From positions 10,179 to 74,178 of the forward strand of contig DAOUBX010000124.1 in NCBI GenBank assembly GCA_034432445.1: 64,000 bases of DNA. Reading direction: 5' to 3'. Made by a program: the position numbers and the translations under genes. Shown piece after piece: positions 51,420 to 60,308 of the stretch (positions are counted from its first letter, which is position 1; each line of letters begins with the position of its first letter). The notes under the pieces were generated by a model. It searched no databases, had not been told where the DNA came from, and saw only the letters and a list, made by a program, of their open reading frames with translations. The DNA is from JANWYQ01 sp034432445 (GTDB lineage: Bacteria; Chloroflexota; Anaerolineae; JAAEKA01).

Positions 51420-53720
51420 CTATTCCTCCAGCAATTGCAACCATTCTCCGCCCAGATCGGCCCAGCGCGCGCCGTAGAAGATGTGATCTTGCCCGCTAGG
51501 CGCACGATAGACAAGATCGACGGTCGTGTACGAGCGGCGCAGTGATCCCAGATTGCCCACCCATGTTACGGCGTTGTCGTCGAGCGGCCGGTCGTGATCG
51601 ATGTGCATGCGCAGGGCATAATGGCGGAGGCTGCCCTCCTTGAGCATATCGGGGGACCACAGCCGGCTTTCCACATGTTGATTGCCGAGGTTGTGGAACT
51701 TGAACAGCGGATCGGCGCCGTTTTCGCGCACTTCGACCACTTCTAGCCCGGAGCGTGGCAGCTCCACGCGCAGCAGGCTGGCCCAATCGTCGGGTAAGCT
51801 CTCGCAGGGTACGCTGCGGTAGAAGAGGTCTTTGCCATAGCGATTGCGAAAGACCAGGTCGCAGTGCAGCCCGTTGCTGGTCATGTATACCGCTTCCACA
51901 CCCATGTTGCCGCGCCACCGGATGCGTCGGTTGGACGGCAAGGTCTCCACCGTGGCGCCTGGAGGGGGGGCGCACTCAAAGAGCGGGTCCCACGCGGCGC
52001 TGACCCAGCTGACAGCCACAGCAAAGAACACATGGGAGATCTTGCCCGCTTCGTCGCGGAAAAGCAAATCACATTTAACGCGGCCGCGCTGGTCGTAAAC
52101 CTCGTTGGTGCGGTAGATGCGCCACAGGCCCATTCGGCCATGCCACCGCGCCAGATGGTTGAGATCATCCATGCGCTGGCGGATCGCCAAGTAGTTCTTG
52201 ATCGCGTACAGCCACACGCTGGTGGCGGTCTGTTCCGATGCCTGGCTCTCGCGGTTGGTGCGCAGGTCGATCACGCGGAAGTACTCTGTGTCGCCGCGCA
52301 AGGTCTGGCCGACGATTTCCACGCCCGACTTAGGCTGTTCGATGCCGGGCGCCAACAACCGCACCTGGCCATCGGTGGGCATAGACCGGCTGGCATACTC
52401 GTCATCGGCGTGCAGCATGTCGATGATATCAGCATGAGTGGCCAGCACCGTTTTGCCGCCGCGGCGCACATAGATCGACTTAACCCCGTCTTGCACCAGA
52501 AAACAGGGCTTGCGCTGCATTTCCTGCACTTCGATCTGCACGACGTCTTGCCCCTCATACTTGAGGATGTCTACTGACCACTCCGGCTGAGGAAAGACGC
52601 TCTCGCTGATGGCTGTTTGGAAGGCGCGCATGTCGCTCGACGCATCGGCGACTCCTTGCACCGGCACGTCAGGATCAGGGTCCAGCCCCAGATAGATGAT
52701 GCCGCCGCCGCTGTTGGCTAAAGCTACCACGTGCTGGCAGGTTTCGGTCAGGTTATCGATGCAATTCGGGCAGAGGACGTGGTGATCGGAAGGGCCAGCC
52801 GTGCGTGCATCGGTAATGCGGTTGAACTGTGTCACATCGGAGACGTAGGGCACGCGCACGCGGTGGAAGTCGTTGCTGCGCAGCAGGTCGCGCAGCGCCT
52901 CGAAGGTGGGCTCTGGCAGCAGCATCTCCGTTGGACGGTCGCCAATGCCCCAGCGCCGCATCTGGGCGCCGGGGTCTTGCACCAGGCGATGGGCGTCGGA
53001 GCTTTGGATGCAATGCATGCGCCGCTCATAGCCCAGGTTAGTGCCGTCATACCAGCGCGGGCTGGCGAACCCCTGCAGGTGGGTGCTGTGAAAACCAGCG
53101 AACTCCAAGGCATCCAGATAGGGGCTTTGAGTAGCGCCTACGCGCGCAGCGCCGGTGGGCAGGTTGTTGGCAAATGCCAGCACGCCCGTGGGCGCGTTAA
53201 TATGTGCGGCAATGGCAATGCCGCCGGCGTCATGAATGATTTTGTAGGATTCGAGATGGGCGCGCGTGCCGGGCAGCGAGGTCGTGCCCAGGTGCATCTT
53301 GTCGTAAGGTACGCCGAGCTCGTTGAGCACTGCTTTGATGTGCGAGATGCAGTCGGGCATCTTGGGCGAAAACAGGCCCAACACGTGAGAGCCAAAACTG
53401 GTGGTCAGCTCAAAGCCTGGCAGCAAAGTAATCTTGGCAAGAAGTCTTCTGTATTCGTTGAGCTCGGCTTGCTCTTGTTCGTTCAGCCGTCCACGTGCTT
53501 CCAGACGCTCCAAGAATTCGATCTCGTCGAAAATCGCCTCGTAGCCGGCGATGGTGTTGTGATCCGTCAATGCTATGATGTCTAACCCGCGTCGCTCTGC
53601 CTCTCGAAGAATGTCCAGGTAAGTCACATCTTTGTCTACGTAATCTTCAGAGGCAGGCGTATGGATATGCAAGTCAACCCGACACCACCGCATCGCCTGC
53701 TGTTCTGCCTCTTTTTCCAT
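51420..53720 (-). CDS. PHP phosphoesterase - AlbA_2 protein with three C-terminal repeats
   Basis: A 766-aa cytoplasmic protein. The PHP domain (about 1-330) has the metal ligands His18 and His20 in RVDLHIHTPASEDY, IALTDHNT, GIAIAAHIN and CIQSSDAHRL. About 320-480 is an AlbA_2-like (Schlafen-type) domain: HVVALANSGGGIIYLGLDPD and VVQIEVQEMQRKPCFL. The end has three repeats of about 60-90 residues built on CDLLFRDEAGK, CDLVFRNRYGKDLFYRSV and VDLVYRAPSGQDHIFYGARW, each closing with a Trp/Leu motif. PHP plus AlbA_2 suggests nucleic-acid processing, reminiscent of TrlF-type and Schlafen-type defence or repair proteins (inference). ATG follows AGGAGA. I know no family with this exact layout. Confidence 0.8.
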   Translation of the reverse strand: MEKEAEQQAMRWCRVDLHIHTPASEDYVDKDVTYLDILREAERRGLDIIALTDHNTIAGYEAIFDEIEFLERLEARGRLNEQEQAELNEYRRLLAKITLLPGFELTTSFGSHVLGLFSPKMPDCISHIKAVLNELGVPYDKMHLGTTSLPGTRAHLESYKIIHDAGGIAIAAHINAPTGVLAFANNLPTGAARVGATQSPYLDALEFAGFHSTHLQGFASPRWYDGTNLGYERRMHCIQSSDAHRLVQDPGAQMRRWGIGDRPTEMLLPEPTFEALRDLLRSNDFHRVRVPYVSDVTQFNRITDARTAGPSDHHVLCPNCIDNLTETCQHVVALANSGGGIIYLGLDPDPDVPVQGVADASSDMRAFQTAISESVFPQPEWSVDILKYEGQDVVQIEVQEMQRKPCFLVQDGVKSIYVRRGGKTVLATHADIIDMLHADDEYASRSMPTDGQVRLLAPGIEQPKSGVEIVGQTLRGDTEYFRVIDLRTNRESQASEQTATSVWLYAIKNYLAIRQRMDDLNHLARWHGRMGLWRIYRTNEVYDQRGRVKCDLLFRDEAGKISHVFFAVAVSWVSAAWDPLFECAPPPGATVETLPSNRRIRWRGNMGVEAVYMTSNGLHCDLVFRNRYGKDLFYRSVPCESLPDDWASLLRVELPRSGLEVVEVRENGADPLFKFHNLGNQHVESRLWSPDMLKEGSLRHYALRMHIDHDRPLDDNAVTWVGNLGSLRRSYTTVDLVYRAPSGQDHIFYGARWADLGGEWLQLLEE

Positions 53721-53943
53721 AAGGAATCTCCTGGCTTTGGTCTTTGCGGCTTTATGCGATTGTACTGAATTTTGCTGCCAGAATAAGTAACCTACCTCCT
53801 TCTGCGGCCAAGTGGTCTGTCAAGTCCTATTTGCGTCCAGGTGTTGGCTTTCCACAGGTGCTTACATCGTCACGCCAGTCCACCGCAGTCGCCGGCTGGC
53901 GCCGGCACACCGGTCTGCTGCGGCGGCGCTGACGGATGGCATA

Positions 53944-54417
53944 TCATATCACTGCGCGCAAGCGGGTGTAGGTCTCTTCCAGCGTTTCAGGAATGGTGCG
54001 CGTTTCGCTTACAGTGGTCATGAAGCTTGTGTCGGCGGTCCAGCGTGGCACAATGTGAATGTGGACGTGGGCTGCGATTCCTGCGCCTGCCACCTTGCCC
54101 AAGTTGACGCCGACGTTGAAGCCCTCCGGCTGCATGGCAGCTCGCAGCGCCGCCAGCCCTCTGTTGACCAACAGCATCAATTCCAGCAACGTTTCCGGCG
54201 GCAGGTCTTCCAGGCTAGGCACGTGGGCGTAGGGCACAATGAGCAGATGGCCGTTGTTGTAGGGATAACGATTGAGGGTGATATAGGCCGTTTGCCCACG
54301 CAGTAGAACGTGCTGGGTGTTGTCATCGCCCTGCGCGATCTTGTCGCAAAAGACGCAACCCTGCGTTTTCGGGCCCAGAATGTACTCCATCCGCCAAGGC
54401 GTCCACAAATGGTCCAA
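53944..54417 (-). CDS. HIT-family hydrolase
   Basis: Nucleotide-binding hydrolase or Ap4A phosphorylase-like protein of about 157 aa. The HIT motif is HVHIHIVPRW, preceded by NLGKVAGAGIAAH; CVFCDKIAQGDD supplies a zinc-type Cys pair. The TTG at 54417 gives the standard N-terminus DHLWTPWRMEYI and stands eight bases after AGGAG; the longer frame to 54501 has no such site. It lies downstream of larC on the same strand, 263 bases away. Confidence 0.88.
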   Translation of the reverse strand: MDHLWTPWRMEYILGPKTQGCVFCDKIAQGDDNTQHVLLRGQTAYITLNRYPYNNGHLLIVPYAHVPSLEDLPPETLLELMLLVNRGLAALRAAMQPEGFNVGVNLGKVAGAGIAAHVHIHIVPRWTADTSFMTTVSETRTIPETLEETYTRLRAVI

Positions 54418-54679
54418 GGGGGTGTCTCCTGGCACTATGTTTAACGCAATTTGGCGCAAAGCCGTACTGCCGAGACGGTCATTTTTCCAAGCGCCAGGCA
54501 TGTGGGATGCAGGCTCAAGGGCCCGACGCCTTCGGGCTGCATCGCTCCTGCGCCTTTTTTACGAACGCCCCGCGCGGCTGCGCGTGTGGCGCAAGTGTAC
54601 CAGAAAGGCAAGACGTCGTCAAGTGAGTGCGAGCCGTCCTGGCCACTGATTGCCAGCAGGCTGCACGCCCTGTGTCGCT

Positions 54680-55873
54680 TCAGCGATCACGAGCGGGCAT
54701 CCACTGGGTGTGCGCTTGCGCCTGCGCCGCTTCGTAGACCAACCGAACAGGCACGCCGTAGGCCTCGGCCAGGCGGCGGCAATCCTCGAACTCCGGCATC
54801 GCTCCCGCAATCTCCGCGCCCAGTCGTTTCAGCTTGACTTGTACCGGGCCGTACTCGGTGTCCACTGTGCGCAGCTCCCGGCCGGCCTCGTGTCGCCACA
54901 CCGCATGGACGCGCACGCCCAGCGTTGTCGTCTCGCGCAGGATCAGCTCGGCTAGGCTGACTTCCTGCTCAGGAAACGCCAGGGCGCTCAGGATGACCGC
55001 GGGCCGCCCCTTTTTCATCTGGATGGGCGTGAGCCACACGTCGCGCGCGCCGGCGGCAAACAAACGCTGGCTGACCGCCTGGTAGAGCTCAGGGTTCATG
55101 TCGTCGATGTTGGTGTCGATCTGGACCATGCGCGGCGCAGGCAAACCGTCTGTCTCATCCGCCTCGCCAAGCCACAGACGAGCTACGTTCGGCCAGGACA
55201 GATCGCGCTGTCCGGCGCCGTAGCCGATGCGCTGCACGCGCATGGCCGGCTGGCGGAACACAGCATGCTGAGCCAGCAGGGCGGCGCCGGTGGGCGTCAC
55301 CAATTCGCCGGGGCCGGGCGCGGGCCGTGTGGGCGCTTGGACGCTGGCCAGGATCTCCAACGTGGCCGGAGCGGGCAAGGGCAGCGCACCATGGGCCGAC
55401 TGGGTCCAGCCCGGCCCCAGCGGCACAGACGAGGCGTAGAGGGCGGTGATGCCCAGCGCATGCAGCCCGGCGGCTACGCCGACGATGTCCACGATGGCGT
55501 CCAGCGCGCCGACCTCGTGAAAGTGAATGTCCTCCAGCGGCAGACCATGCACCTTGGCCTCAGCCGCGGCCAGCCGCGTGAACGTCGCAACGGCAGCGCT
55601 GCGCACCGGCACCGGCAGGTCGCTGGCTTCGATCAGCGTCCGTATCTCGCTCAGGCCGCGGTGATGGTGTGTCTCGGTGGTCTCGACCGTGACAAGGGTA
55701 GCGGCCAGCGGCCCGCGCAGCACCCGGTCGGCCTGCACCGCCCAGGAACCAGAGGGCAGCGGCAGCCGGCTCAGGCTGGCCAGCAAGGCTTCCACGGACC
55801 AGCCGGCATCGACTAGACAGCCCAAAAACATATCGCCGGACAAGCCGGATGGAAGGTCGAGGTAGGCGATCAT
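54680..55873 (-). CDS. larC: Nickel insertion protein LarC (nickel-pincer cofactor synthesis)
   Basis: CTP-dependent cyclometallase that inserts nickel into pyridinium-3,5-bisthiocarboxylate mononucleotide, the last step of nickel-pincer cofactor synthesis. MIAYLDLPSGLSGDMFLGCL, IHFHEVGALDAIVDIVG, GELVTPTGAALLA and IDTNIDDMNPELYQ are the family motifs. It is one uninterrupted 397-aa ORF, unlike the split larC1/larC2 of Lactobacillus. It follows larE after a 104-base gap filled with heptanucleotide repeats. The cofactor-using LarA-type racemase or epimerase is not in the window. Confidence 0.92.
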   Translation of the reverse strand: MIAYLDLPSGLSGDMFLGCLVDAGWSVEALLASLSRLPLPSGSWAVQADRVLRGPLAATLVTVETTETHHHRGLSEIRTLIEASDLPVPVRSAAVATFTRLAAAEAKVHGLPLEDIHFHEVGALDAIVDIVGVAAGLHALGITALYASSVPLGPGWTQSAHGALPLPAPATLEILASVQAPTRPAPGPGELVTPTGAALLAQHAVFRQPAMRVQRIGYGAGQRDLSWPNVARLWLGEADETDGLPAPRMVQIDTNIDDMNPELYQAVSQRLFAAGARDVWLTPIQMKKGRPAVILSALAFPEQEVSLAELILRETTTLGVRVHAVWRHEAGRELRTVDTEYGPVQVKLKRLGAEIAGAMPEFEDCRRLAEAYGVPVRLVYEAAQAQAHTQWMPARDR

Positions 55874-55879
55874 GGCAAT

Positions 55880-55980
55880 GGTTAACGGTCAATGGTTAAC
55901 GGTCAATGGTTAACGGTTAACGGTCGATGGAAGCGACTCTGCTCACCGTTCACTGTCTACCGATCACCGTTTACTGCTCA
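55880..55980. repeat. Inverted heptanucleotide arrays between larE and larC
   Basis: Seven 7-mers GGTTAAC, GGTCAAT, GGTTAAC, GGTCAAT, GGTTAAC, GGTTAAC, GGTCGAT (55880-55928) are followed after 15 bases by 7-mers of the opposite orientation (CACCGTT, CACTGTC, TACCGAT, CACCGTT, TACTGCT; 55944-55978). The two arms can pair into a long imperfect hairpin. The larE stop overlaps the end of the second arm. Confidence 0.7.
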
Positions 55981-56826
55981 CAGCACCAGCGGAATCGGCG
56001 CGGCGTGTCCGTTGGCGCCGCTGAGCGACCCGCTGCGGAATCCGGCCAGATCGAGGGTGACGAAGCGATAGCCGGCGGCGGTCACGCCGTCCAGGATCGA
56101 CCGGCGCAGCTCGACGGCGCGCAGCAGGTCTTCGACGGGCAGCTCGATGCGGGCAACTTCGCCGTGGTGGCGCACACGGAACTGGCGGAAGCCGAGCGCC
56201 ACGAGCACGTCCTCGGCGGCTTCGATCTGGCGCAGCAGCTGGGGCGTAATAGGCGTGCCCTGTGGCACGCGCGAGGACAGGCAGGCCATGGCCGGCTTGT
56301 CCCACACGGAAAGTCCCAAATCCTGTGCCAGCCGGCGCACCTCGGCCTTGGTCAGCCCGGCTTCGACCAGCGGCGAGCGCACGCCGTGTTCGCGCGCCGC
56401 AGCCATGCCGGGCCGAAAATCGCCCAGGTCGCTAGCGTTGTTGCCATCGACGATGGCGCGCCAGCCCTCGGCTGCCGCGATGGCGCGCAGGTGGCTGTGC
56501 AACTCCGACTTGCAGAAATAGCAGCGATCGGCCGCGTTGGCCGCGTAGCGCGGGTCTAGAACTTCCTCGGTGTTGATCAAGCGGTAGGGCCAGTGCTGCT
56601 CTTCGGCCAACCGGACTGCGCTGCGCAGCTCGCGCCTGGGGTAGCTGGGAGACACGCCGATGCAGGCCAAGGCGCGATCGCCCAGCTCCTGGTGCGCCAC
56701 TGCCATCACCAGCGCGCTGTCCACGCCGCCGGAATAGGCGACCAACACTGAGCCGCACTCCCGCAACACCTGCCGCAACGCCGCCAGCTTGGCCGTCAAC
56801 GCATCATCCCATGCCATTGCGCTCAT
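55978..56826 (-). CDS. larE: LarE sulfur transferase (nickel-pincer cofactor synthesis)
   Basis: ATP-pyrophosphatase that adds sulfur to the carboxylates of the cofactor precursor made by LarB. The PP-loop is VLVAYSGGVDSALVMAVAH. Three cysteines are present: two in DRCYFCKSEL and one in DKPAMACLSSRVPQG. The last corresponds to the sacrificial Cys176 of Lactobacillus LarE; enzymes with all three are known to hold a [4Fe-4S] cluster and act catalytically, so this one probably does too. The ATG at 56826 follows GGAGGG; the longer frame overlaps larB. 282 aa. Confidence 0.93.
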   Translation of the reverse strand: MSAMAWDDALTAKLAALRQVLRECGSVLVAYSGGVDSALVMAVAHQELGDRALACIGVSPSYPRRELRSAVRLAEEQHWPYRLINTEEVLDPRYAANAADRCYFCKSELHSHLRAIAAAEGWRAIVDGNNASDLGDFRPGMAAAREHGVRSPLVEAGLTKAEVRRLAQDLGLSVWDKPAMACLSSRVPQGTPITPQLLRQIEAAEDVLVALGFRQFRVRHHGEVARIELPVEDLLRAVELRRSILDGVTAAGYRFVTLDLAGFRSGSLSGANGHAAPIPLVL

Positions 56827-56845
56827 TGCCCTCCTTCTCACCAAT

Positions 56846-57604
56846 CTACCGCTCCGCCATCCCAGCATTGATGCGCGCGGCCAGAAAGCCGGCGCCAAAG
56901 CCATTGTCGATGTTCACCACGGCCACGCCCGCGGCGCAACTGTTGAGCATCGCCAGCAAGGCCGCCAGTCCGCCGAAGCTGGCGCCGTAGCCGACCGACG
57001 TGGGCACGGCGATCACCGGCGCAGCCACCAAGCCGCCGATCACGCTGGCCAGCGCGCCCTCCATGCCGGCCACCACGACCACGACCTTGGCCGCCTGCAA
57101 GATGGGCAGGTGCGGCAGCAGCCGATGCAAGCCGGCCACGCCGACGTCGTAGATGCGCTCCACGCTGTGACCCATCAGGTCGAGGGTTAGGGCAGCCTCC
57201 TCGGCCACGGGTAGGTCGCTCGTACCCGCGGCGGCGATCACGACGCCCGGCTTGCGCGGCCGGTCGGGTTGGCGGTCCAGCCAGATGGCGCGCGCAGCTT
57301 CATGGAACTGCAAGTCAGGCGTCTGGCCGCGCGCCGTCTCGAACTGCGCGCGCGTGGCGCGCGTGCCCAGAACTTGTGCGCTGCGCGCCGCCAGTTGCGC
57401 CAGAATCTGCGCCACCTGCTCGTTGCTCTTGCCGGGGCAGTAGACCACCTCGGGAAATCCCCAACGCAAAGCGCGGTGGCTGTCCAGGGTGGCAAAACCC
57501 AGTTCTTCGTAGGGTAAAGCGCGCAGGGCTTGCACGGCTTGGTCAACGGGCGTCTGCCCACCGGCAACCGCTTCCAGCAGTTGACGGATGCTGTTCTCAT
57601 CCAT
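56846..57604 (-). CDS. larB: LarB carboxylase/hydrolase (nickel-pincer cofactor synthesis)
   Basis: Carboxylates nicotinic acid adenine dinucleotide at C5 and releases AMP, the first step of nickel-pincer cofactor formation. The AIR-carboxylase (PurE)-like fold is seen in VVIAAAGTSDLPVAEEAALT, VVVVAGMEGALASVIGGLVA and APVIAVPTSVGYGASFGGLA, NIDNGFGAGFLA. The N-terminal region has LDSHRALRWGFPEVVYCPGK. The ATG at 57604 begins MDENSIRQLLEAV, a normal start; 252 aa. Order on this strand is larB, larE, larC with larE 19 bases downstream. Confidence 0.93.
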   Translation of the reverse strand: MDENSIRQLLEAVAGGQTPVDQAVQALRALPYEELGFATLDSHRALRWGFPEVVYCPGKSNEQVAQILAQLAARSAQVLGTRATRAQFETARGQTPDLQFHEAARAIWLDRQPDRPRKPGVVIAAAGTSDLPVAEEAALTLDLMGHSVERIYDVGVAGLHRLLPHLPILQAAKVVVVVAGMEGALASVIGGLVAAPVIAVPTSVGYGASFGGLAALLAMLNSCAAGVAVVNIDNGFGAGFLAARINAGMAER

Positions 57605-57670
57605 GCGAGCTAGGATAGCTGATTTGTCCCCCGATGTCAAAGCTGTTCCTCCCCTCATGGCTCTTGTGGT

Positions 57671-58828
57671 TCACGCAGCCAACGGATAACGGCCAAACTC
57701 TTCCACTGCGTCTACCATGGCCAGGATGTTCTCCGCCGGCACGTCGTTCATGATCGTGTGCACCGAGGCCACCATGTAGCCGCCGCCGGGGCCGAGCAGG
57801 TTGATGACGCGGCGCACCTCTTCGCGCACCGCAGCGGGCGTGCCGTGCGGCAGGATGTGGTGCGTGTCGATGGCCCCGCAGAAGACCATGTTTCTCCCGT
57901 ACTGTTTCTTCAACTCGGCCAGGTTGGCCATGCGGCCGGCTGAGGTCTGGATCGGGTTGAGGATGTCGACGCCTATCTCGATGAAGTCCGGGATCAGGTC
58001 GAACACATCGCCGTCGGTGTGGAAGAAGACCTTGGCGTGGGTGCGCTCCTTGATGAAGGCGATGAACTCGGCGTGCAGCGGCTTGAGCAGCCGGCGGTAC
58101 ATGCGCGGGGAGATCAGCAGCCCGCTCTGCATGCCTAGGTCGTCGCCGATCTTGATGATGTCGATCAGGTCGCCGCACTCGGCCAGAAAGTGGCCCATCA
58201 GCGTCTTGCACAGGTCGGTGATCTTGCGCAACAAGGCTGCGGCGAACTCCGGCTCGGTCGCCATGTGCATCAGGAACTTGTCCATGCCCTGCATGGCGTG
58301 GGCGCGCTCGAAGGGGAAGAGTAGCCAGGGCGTGGCCATGATGGCGTACTCGCCTTCGTTGACAAGTTGCTGCGCCTGCATGCGCACATGGGCAACGCGT
58401 GTGGGGTCGTCCATGTCCGGCCAGGGATAGCGCTCGATCTCCTCGATGGTGGTGGCGTTGGCCAGGGGATGCACACCGGGGAACCAAGAGCCGTCCTCCA
58501 TCTCGCGCTGGCCGCTGCCCCATGAGTCGACAAAGGGCGCATGAGGCGGCCGCCGGCGATTGCGCTCCAGCACCTCCGCCGGCTCCAGGTCCAGCACCCC
58601 GCGCACATCGCTGTGCAGTCGGCGCATGGTGGTCTCGTCGATGGCCGCCGTGCCCAGCTCTGGCCACTCGTAGATGTAGTTGTCCGGTGCGTCGATGCCC
58701 AACAGCCGCTTCAGCTCACGGTAAGGCTTCATCTTGATGCCGGTGGCGTTGCTCACGCCGATGCAGATCGGCACGCGATCGGGTTCTTCGTGGTTGATGG
58801 CTGCAAGGACACGGTCCCGTGGTTTCAT
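57671..58828 (-). CDS. Uroporphyrinogen decarboxylase-like protein (corrinoid methyltransferase type)
   Basis: A 385-aa protein of the UroD/MtaA superfamily. MKPRDRVLAAINHEEPDRVP is the usual start of the non-heme branch, and VFFHTDGDVFDLIPDFIEIG, DILNPIQTSAGRM, MVFCGAIDTHHILPHGTPA are its TIM-barrel core. Members decarboxylate porphyrins or move methyl groups between corrinoids and thiols; the MtaA-like wording of motifs and absence of other heme genes favour a methyltransferase-like or unknown small-molecule role. The ATG at 58828 follows GAGG. It stands between the ABC importer and the lar genes. Confidence 0.8.
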   Translation of the reverse strand: MKPRDRVLAAINHEEPDRVPICIGVSNATGIKMKPYRELKRLLGIDAPDNYIYEWPELGTAAIDETTMRRLHSDVRGVLDLEPAEVLERNRRRPPHAPFVDSWGSGQREMEDGSWFPGVHPLANATTIEEIERYPWPDMDDPTRVAHVRMQAQQLVNEGEYAIMATPWLLFPFERAHAMQGMDKFLMHMATEPEFAAALLRKITDLCKTLMGHFLAECGDLIDIIKIGDDLGMQSGLLISPRMYRRLLKPLHAEFIAFIKERTHAKVFFHTDGDVFDLIPDFIEIGVDILNPIQTSAGRMANLAELKKQYGRNMVFCGAIDTHHILPHGTPAAVREEVRRVINLLGPGGGYMVASVHTIMNDVPAENILAMVDAVEEFGRYPLAA

Positions 58829-58971
58829 CGCACTCAGCCTCGAAAGAAAGGACTCCACAGCTCACTTGCAGCAACGCCGGCAGAACCGGGAGTCCACGGA
58901 ATGGATACCGTCGCAAGGTTCCCACGAGTTCCAGTGAGTTCCTACAAGTTCCGATGGGATCCTGGACGCTT

Positions 58972-60264
58972 CTAATCCTTCGTATACGGCTGGCCGTCGG
59001 CCGCCGGCGCCACCGTCCTGCCGACCACACCGGCCAGCACGATCATGGTCACCAGGTAGGGCAAGATCAGTAGCCACTCGGAGGGAATGGGTACCTGGGT
59101 CTTGCCCAACACCTGTAAGCGCGCCTGCAAAGCGTCGGCGAAGCCAAAGATCAGCGACGCACCGTAGGCCCCGAACGGCGTCCAGCGGCCGAAGATCATG
59201 GCAGCCAGGCCGATGAAGCCCTTGCCAGCCGTGATGGCCTCGTCGAAACGGCCCACCGAGCCGATGGTGAAGTAGGATCCGCCGATGCCGGCGATCATGG
59301 CGCCGATGATGACGTTCACGTAGCGGATCTTGAACACATTGACGCCCAGGGTGTCGGCGGCGCGGGGGTGTTCACCGACGGCGCGTGTGCGCAGGCCCCA
59401 GCGGGTGTAGAACAGCATGAAGTGAATGGCAATGACCGTGACGAAGAGGATGTAGACGATCGGCGTCTGGTTGAAGAAGACCGGCCCGAGGATCGGAATC
59501 TGCGACAGCCCGGGAATGGCGACCTTGGGGAACACACCGCCGGAGTTCAGCGCAGGGATGGGCTGCAAAAAGCGCTGGCTGATAAAGCTGGTGATGCCCA
59601 AGGCAAAGATGTTGATGGCCGTGCCGGCAATGATCTGATCAACCCGGAAGTGGATGGCCATGATCGCCAAAAACACACCCAGGATGCCGCTGGCGATGAC
59701 TGCGCTGACCAGCCCGAGCCAGAGACTGCCGCTGACGCTGGCGAAGATAACCGCCACCATGGCGCCGGTCAGCATCATACCCTCGATGGCGATGTTGACA
59801 ACGCCTGATCGCTCACACATCACGCCGCTCATGGCGCCGAAGGCGATGGGTGTGGCTGCCGCCACGGTGAAGGTGAGAATCCCCAGCAAGTTGATGGACT
59901 TGTCGCGCACCGCCCAGACCAGGAAGGCAAAGACGAACAGCAGCGCCACGAAGCCGAGGACCAGCACGACCCGCTTGAAACCGCGGATGATCTGGTAGAG
60001 CCCCAGCACGCCGACAATGGCAGCCAGCACGATCAGTGTCTGGTAGGTGGGCAGCACCCAATCGGGCAATTCCAGCACCTTCTCCTTGGTGGTTGGATTG
60101 AGTTTGAAGGTGCTCTCCATGCCCGGTGCGCTGTTGCGCACGAAGAAAAAGAAGATGGCAGCGGCTACCAGTAGGAAGAACACGCCATAGGCAATGGCCT
60201 TGCGCCGCGCGCGGCGTGCCGCATAGGAGCCCACTGAAGCAATTGGAGCTGTAGTTACGGCCAT
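58972..60264 (-). CDS. ABC importer permease, nucleoside/BMP type (second permease)
   Basis: Inner-membrane permease of the branched-chain/ribose-like superfamily used with BMP-type binding proteins. About ten helices; GVVNIAIEGMMLTGAMVAVI, FALGITSFISQRFL, GLRTRAVGEHPRAADTLGVN and GKGFIGLAAMIFGRW are the characteristic segments, as in YufQ. The extra N-terminal helices (IAYGVFFLLVAAAIFFFFVR) are longer than usual. ATG at 60264 follows GAGGTAATC. 430 aa. Partner of the permease at 60309. Confidence 0.9.
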   Translation of the reverse strand: MAVTTAPIASVGSYAARRARRKAIAYGVFFLLVAAAIFFFFVRNSAPGMESTFKLNPTTKEKVLELPDWVLPTYQTLIVLAAIVGVLGLYQIIRGFKRVVLVLGFVALLFVFAFLVWAVRDKSINLLGILTFTVAAATPIAFGAMSGVMCERSGVVNIAIEGMMLTGAMVAVIFASVSGSLWLGLVSAVIASGILGVFLAIMAIHFRVDQIIAGTAINIFALGITSFISQRFLQPIPALNSGGVFPKVAIPGLSQIPILGPVFFNQTPIVYILFVTVIAIHFMLFYTRWGLRTRAVGEHPRAADTLGVNVFKIRYVNVIIGAMIAGIGGSYFTIGSVGRFDEAITAGKGFIGLAAMIFGRWTPFGAYGASLIFGFADALQARLQVLGKTQVPIPSEWLLILPYLVTMIVLAGVVGRTVAPAADGQPYTKD

Positions 60265-60308
60265 AACGATTACCTCTCTCGCAACTGGCAACTAACCATT
60301 GACAATTG

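Noticed and set aside
53744..53932. Small + strand ORF between the PHP and HIT genes
   Set aside because: Overlaps the leader of the PHP gene, no ribosome site, no motif.
54680..55873. Programmed frameshift in larC as in Lactobacillus
   Set aside because: The gene is a single uninterrupted ORF here, so no frameshift is needed.
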